Origin: Leptobrachium leishanense
Taxonomy: Eukaryota; Chordata; Amphibia; Anura; Megophryidae
NCBI GenBank assembly: GCA_009667805.1
Contig: CM019070.1
Coordinates: 59,896,735-59,960,734 of the forward strand
DNA length: 64,000 nt
Direction: 5' to 3'
This document shows positions 60,104-64,000 of the stretch, in pieces; position 1 is the stretch's first letter, and each line of letters begins with the position of its first letter. The notes under the pieces are model-generated. The model saw nothing but the letters and a program-made list of their open reading frames with translations. It did not search any database and was not told the DNA's origin. The translations under genes were made by a program, and so were the position numbers.

Positions 60104-61968
60104 TCAGCTATTGATAAACAGTTTAATGCATGACAGACTCTAATCATTATTTAGAGAATACTTTATTAGTTCCTGTAATCAAACCTGGATAAGGTAAATA
60201 AAGAACTTACATATTTAATACAACGTACGTTCGACTTTTCTCTAACAGTTTATTTAGATATGGGAGGTAAACGCTCCCAAAACCGCAGGTCTGAGGTTTG
60301 CTGTAATGTAAATTCTGTACAATGTCAAAGGTCTAAGTGGGAGAATTTTACTCTATCCTGTACCTTCTTTATGCATAATAATAATAAAAAAAAAATGACA
60401 TGAAAAACTTAAAAGTACAGTTTATCTACAGCTGCTTTTAAAAGCACCTTAAATCATTCATCTATTCAGGTTTGATGAGCTCAAGATACAAGCATGATCT
60501 GAACAGCCATAGCTTTAATTATAGTGATTTTCCACTAGATTTGATTAAAGCGGTGGCTAAAGTATTGTGTACCAGCATCACTGCTCCCAGCCTTAGTGTT
60601 AAACTCAAATTAATGAATTGAACATTAAAAAAAAGCCACTGCAAGGTGATGGTTTATAGAGAGAAATTGTCCCTCACTCCTACCCGAAGCCTCTTTGATA
60701 GAGATATTCCATTTTTTTTTTCTACGTGATGTGGCTTTTTACATTTTTGCTAAGGCTAATCACTGCTCCACAGCCTTTGTTATCAGAAAAGATCCAACCC
60801 AATCTTTCCCCCAAAAGCAAATTCTTTAATATAAAAAAACCAAAAACAAAAAACCCCTTCACCACAACAATGCTGCATTTACAAGTTATTTTATAATGTA
60901 CAGTCTTGCATTATGTTCAGAACATTAATAGGATCTTTTTTTCAATTTTCATTTTATTAAAAAAACAAACAAAAAAAAAACACAAAACGAAAAAGAGCCT
61001 CTTCATTTAACTTGATCCATCTGTCAGCAGAAAAAAAAAAAAAAGCGTGGTCGTAAGGAGGTCAGATTTTACAGGTACAGTATACAAAGATATCTCTGAA
61101 ACATTTGACAGCAGCATAATTGACATGTATATGTTTTAGCTTAGCTGTATAGAGGGAACAAAAAACTAAAGTAAAAACAGCAGCTACTTCACTGATACTA
61201 CACACAGTGGATCATAATGTGCTTTTGTTTAAAACACAGAAAATCCCTGTGGCAGAGTAAAAAAAGTGATTGATACCGTGTTAAAATGGACAGCTTTCAC
61301 CAGCAAACTGTATCACTTGTGTGATAAGAAATTCAAGGCCAGTGTGATCAAAAGAACCAATTTTTCCCCCCAATTTTAAATGAGAATTTTGAGCCTTCTA
61401 GGTGCAGCCCCAAAGACAAACACTTCTGCAAAGATATAGAAAACAAGATCACAGAAATAGTCGTGAAAGGAAGCCAATATAGAATAAACCCTAAACAAGA
61501 CCATAAAGCGTGTTTGGGTATAAATACATCATGTTTCACTCAAGCTCACTCTAGTTCAGTGTTTAGAGATAGTGAAAAAAAATTGAATAAGGGCTTTATT
61601 ATATATATATTAAACACAACTATACAGAAGTGTAAACTTTTCCTGACAATCTGTAAGACCTAATAAAAAAAACAAAAACAAAAAAATCTGCATTGAATAA
61701 ATTTAGATTTCAAACAGGGACAAAAAGGAGGGGAAGGAAAGACAAAAACAAAAACCCTAAAGGGTCCAGGAACAAAGACGGTCTGCACCTTTCAGATGTG
61801 AAAAATGTTGAAAAAAAATAAAAAAATAAATCAGCCAGAGCGAACACCACCTCCTTCACATGATCTCCAACCAAAATTTTTGCTGTAATCACAGTAGCTG
61901 CTGCATTTTCAGTAAACAAAAAAGCAAATCTGAAAATATTTAATACCCCTCGATGTAATAACCAAAAC
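60104..61968 (-). other. Probable 3' UTR of PRRC2C
   Basis: AT-rich, without transposon signatures, unlike the surroundings, as expected of a conserved long 3' UTR. Candidate AATAAA on the coding strand: TTTATT at 60162-60167. The true end cannot be fixed from sequence. Confidence 0.5.
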
Positions 61969-62280
61969 CTAACCATCTACAAGCAAATTAGGATTTTGTC
62001 TCTCTTCAGTTTTGATGGCCTGAGGTTTGATAGGTCCAGTTCTGATGGGTTTTGTGGAGGTCGGCACTGTAGCTGGAGCCATAGGAGCAGCAGGTGCTGA
62101 ATTCTCATCCACTTTCTCTTGCTGGACGACCATTGATGGGTTTGGCAGAGTATCTGTAGGCTTTGCAGGACCTGGGGTTGGTTTCGGTGGCTTGGATACA
62201 ACTGGTTTGCTTTGCTGATGCTGCTGTTGCTGCTCAAAGAAACGGTGTGTTGACTGTAGGACCTCTGCTCTCTGTTTTGC
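61969..62280 (-). CDS. prrc2c: PRRC2C last exon
   Basis: 103 residues plus stop: AKQRAEVLQSTHRFFEQQQQ, a P/T/K-rich stretch, then the conserved RTGPIKPQAIKTEE. The acceptor is CCATTCCTTTAAG. Confidence 0.95.
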   Translation of the reverse strand, partial: AKQRAEVLQSTHRFFEQQQQHQQSKPVVSKPPKPTPGPAKPTDTLPNPSMVVQQEKVDENSAPAAPMAPATVPTSTKPIRTGPIKPQAIKTEERQNPNLLVDG

Positions 62281-64000
62281 CTTAAAGGAATGGGAAAACA
62301 AAACAAATCCAAAAGAAAGAAAAAAAATAAAGGGAAACAAAAATCCAAAAACAAAACAAGATAAAATAAAGTAAAATGCTTGTCATATGAATATTGATGT
62401 GCATGTACTGTATATAGAGGCTCTTAGTTTTCTCCAGAGATTAAAGTAGAAAAACCTGAGATATATTTATTAATTTGCATGTCCTACCCAGAGTTCCTTG
62501 CTGCATACGGGGAATGTACCACATGAGCTCTGTGGGCAAAGCAGTTCTCTGAATTGCTGTAATGTGTAAATGTATTCTACAATTATAAACTTTATTATAC
62601 ACACACAAATATTTATAAGTCCCGAAAAAAAAAATTAGACTCCGAAAATCTATGCTAAGGATCTTTCGTAGAATTTTAATTTTGCGAGGCTATCCTGTCG
62701 AGTTTATCCCATTGTGCAAGTGAAAGTTAAATCAAGATATTACTAAACACAAACCCTGTTTACACCAATGCTCAAGAGTGATGTACACATGCTGCAAGCG
62801 GTTTTCTATAATCTAGACACCAAAGAGGAACATCCATAACTATATAAAGCGGTCAAACATACGAGACAAGCGGTAGGTTCATGAAAAGATTCCTGCTCAG
62901 CCAGGAAATTCTAGCGCAAGGATTTCTGATTACCATATGAATAAAATCTACTGGTGACATGCCAACGCTGCTAAAAGAGCACAAGCCACACTGACCTTCA
63001 AATCCTGTTCTGCCTTCATAGCAGCATGCGTGGAAGTAACACGAACACCTGATGGTGCAACAGGGGGAACTCTAGACCCATGGTGAAGGCGGGGATGGTT
63101 CATCAGCCCCGCAGGTAGCTGACTGGGCATTCCCATGGGTGGGCGTTGTACAGGAGGTTGGAAGGTATTTGGGTGAGGTGCGCGGACCAGAGGAGGAACA
63201 AGGTTAGGTTGAGAAAGTATCTGGGGAGGGAATAAAAATCCTCAATATACAGGCTAATTACTCAGATATCACATGGTTGGAGGATCTTTGTCACCATAGC
63301 TACCGACTATGTAGTACAAGTGGATTAATGAGCAACAGTGAGAGTTGGATACTGTTAAAAAAAATTAAGCAAAAAATCTGAACACAAAGGAAAGATTTCT
63401 ACCTGCGGGGGGAATTGGGTAGGGTAGGGAGGTTGTCCCATGCGTACGCCAGCTGTTGTCGCAAACTGGTGCTTTTGGTAAATCAAACTATTCATTTTGC
63501 CAGACTGACTGTTTGGACTGGTTGAACTGGCCCTGTGGGGAAAAAAAACACAGCATTGGGAATGTTAACTATATCAGTGTTATATACACACACACGTTCG
63601 ATAGTCACTACATATTTGACAAAACCACTTACAGGTCTATTCAAACTCAGGAGAATTGGCAGAAGTGAAAATTCTAGGTCAAAATACTCCCATTTATCTC
63701 ACTTTCCAAATCAGCTATTTGGTCGAGATTCTTCTCTTCTGCCAATTCTCCTGAGTTTCACCTTTAGTGAATATAATCATTACTGCTGTGTGAAGTTTTA
63801 TCAGATGCTTCAAAGCACTTCTAAAAACAGAATATCAAATTATATTCTATGACAGCGAAAATATAAAATATAACTGCATATTTTTCATTAAAGGAGGCAT
63901 CCAGAACGCCAGGAGACTGTAGCTTCTCGTTTCAGATGCTAGCAAAAGTCAAACCTACCTAAAAGGACTGGAAGTGGGAGTGGTGCTTCTTCCACCCACA
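61969..64000 (-). CDS. prrc2c: PRRC2C, last four coding exons (5' part outside window)
   Basis: PRRC2C (BAT2-like 2) is a very large, disordered proline- and glutamine-rich RNA-binding protein linked to stress granules and translation. The four exons in transcript order are 64000-63959 (partial), 63532-63403, 63220-62996 and 62280-61969; phases join in frame (codon AG|G, then two phase-0 junctions). Recognisable landmarks are RSTTPTSSPFR, STSPNSQSGKMNS, QILSQPNLVPPLVRAPH, MKAEQDLK, AKQRAEVLQST and RTGPIKPQAIKTEE, all in the order I know from vertebrate PRRC2C. It converges on myocilin, as in mammals. The protein ends RQNPNLLVDG, slightly longer than I recall for human. Confidence 0.95.
62281..62995 (-). 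other. PRRC2C last intron
   Basis: 715 bases, GT-AG, without recognisable transposon. Confidence 0.7.
62996..63220 (-). CDS. prrc2c: PRRC2C penultimate exon
   Basis: 225 bases, 75 codons, phase 0 at both ends; rich in P, V, R and H. The acceptor is CCCTCCCCAG and the donor TTGAAG|GTCAGT. Confidence 0.95.
63403..63532 (-). CDS. prrc2c: PRRC2C third-last exon
   Basis: 130 bases: one base completes the previous codon, then 43 codons ending PYPTQFPPQ. Acceptor TTTCCCCACAG-like, donor CGCAG|GTAGAA. Confidence 0.93.
63533..63958 (-). other. PRRC2C intron with foldback MITE G4
   Basis: G4 (about 63632-63775) has inverted arms ACTCAGGAGAATTGGCAGAA and TTCTGCCAATTCTCCTGAGT with a TCTCACTTTCCAAATCA centre like G1 and G3. 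Confidence 0.75.
63959..64000 (-). CDS. prrc2c: PRRC2C fourth-last exon, partial
   Basis: Encodes VGGRSTTPTSSPF plus two bases, with donor TTTTAG|GTAGGT. The exon continues beyond the window. Confidence 0.88.
   Translation of the reverse strand, partial: CGWKKHHSHFQSF

Overview
The window is vertebrate genomic DNA with split genes, GT-AG introns and very dense transposable elements. Several features point to an amphibian, most likely a frog: CR1 and L2-like LINEs, Tc1 elements, a tRNA-derived SINE, and many short inverted-repeat elements. The gene order MYOC - (new gene) - PRRC2C matches the mammalian 1q24 neighbourhood, where MYOC and PRRC2C also point towards each other. No bacterial or phage genes are present. 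The species assignment is inference.

Three host genes are supported. (1) Myocilin on the + strand is complete in three coding exons (12025-12562, 33156-33284, 34429-35216; 484 residues) with a TATA box at 11839. Its 20.6 kb first intron is packed with transposons. (2) On the - strand lies a five-exon gene fragment (52182 down to 40028) of the allograft inflammatory factor family (AIF1/IBA1). It sits between MYOC and PRRC2C and has degenerate EF-hands and an 80-residue proline-containing last exon; its first exon was not found. AIF1 and AIF1L are linked to PRRC2A and PRRC2B in human, so this may be a third AIF1 copy beside PRRC2C. This is the most interesting result. (3) On the - strand, the last four coding exons of PRRC2C lie at 64000-61969, followed by a probable long 3' UTR.

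Layout: 1-5277 is a frameshifted Ty3/Gypsy chromovirus-type retrotransposon. 5278-7690 is a 30-bp/52-bp satellite with a recently duplicated ~0.7 kb segment. 7690-11800 holds Tc1 relics, MITEs and a SINE. 11839-35216 is myocilin; intron 1 contains SINE and hAT MITEs, CR1 pieces, an L2-like LINE encoding a 2A motif, an RTE/BovB-like piece, a piggyBac-like element built of serial hairpins, and many MITEs. 35217-40027 is intergenic MITE-rich DNA. 40028-52182 is the AIF1-like gene; its introns hold a 7-bp polypurine repeat, a CR1 LINE and a 23-bp minisatellite. 52183-61968 holds a second LTR-element relic, hAT and foldback elements, and the PRRC2C 3' region. 61969-64000 is PRRC2C coding.

Twelve elements share a TIR like GGCTGGGGTCAGACGA and a 3-bp TTA/TAA target duplication, which points to PIF/Harbinger-type MITEs. 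Nested insertions make the target duplications readable by eye. The three genes share no operon-like logic; their link is conserved synteny.
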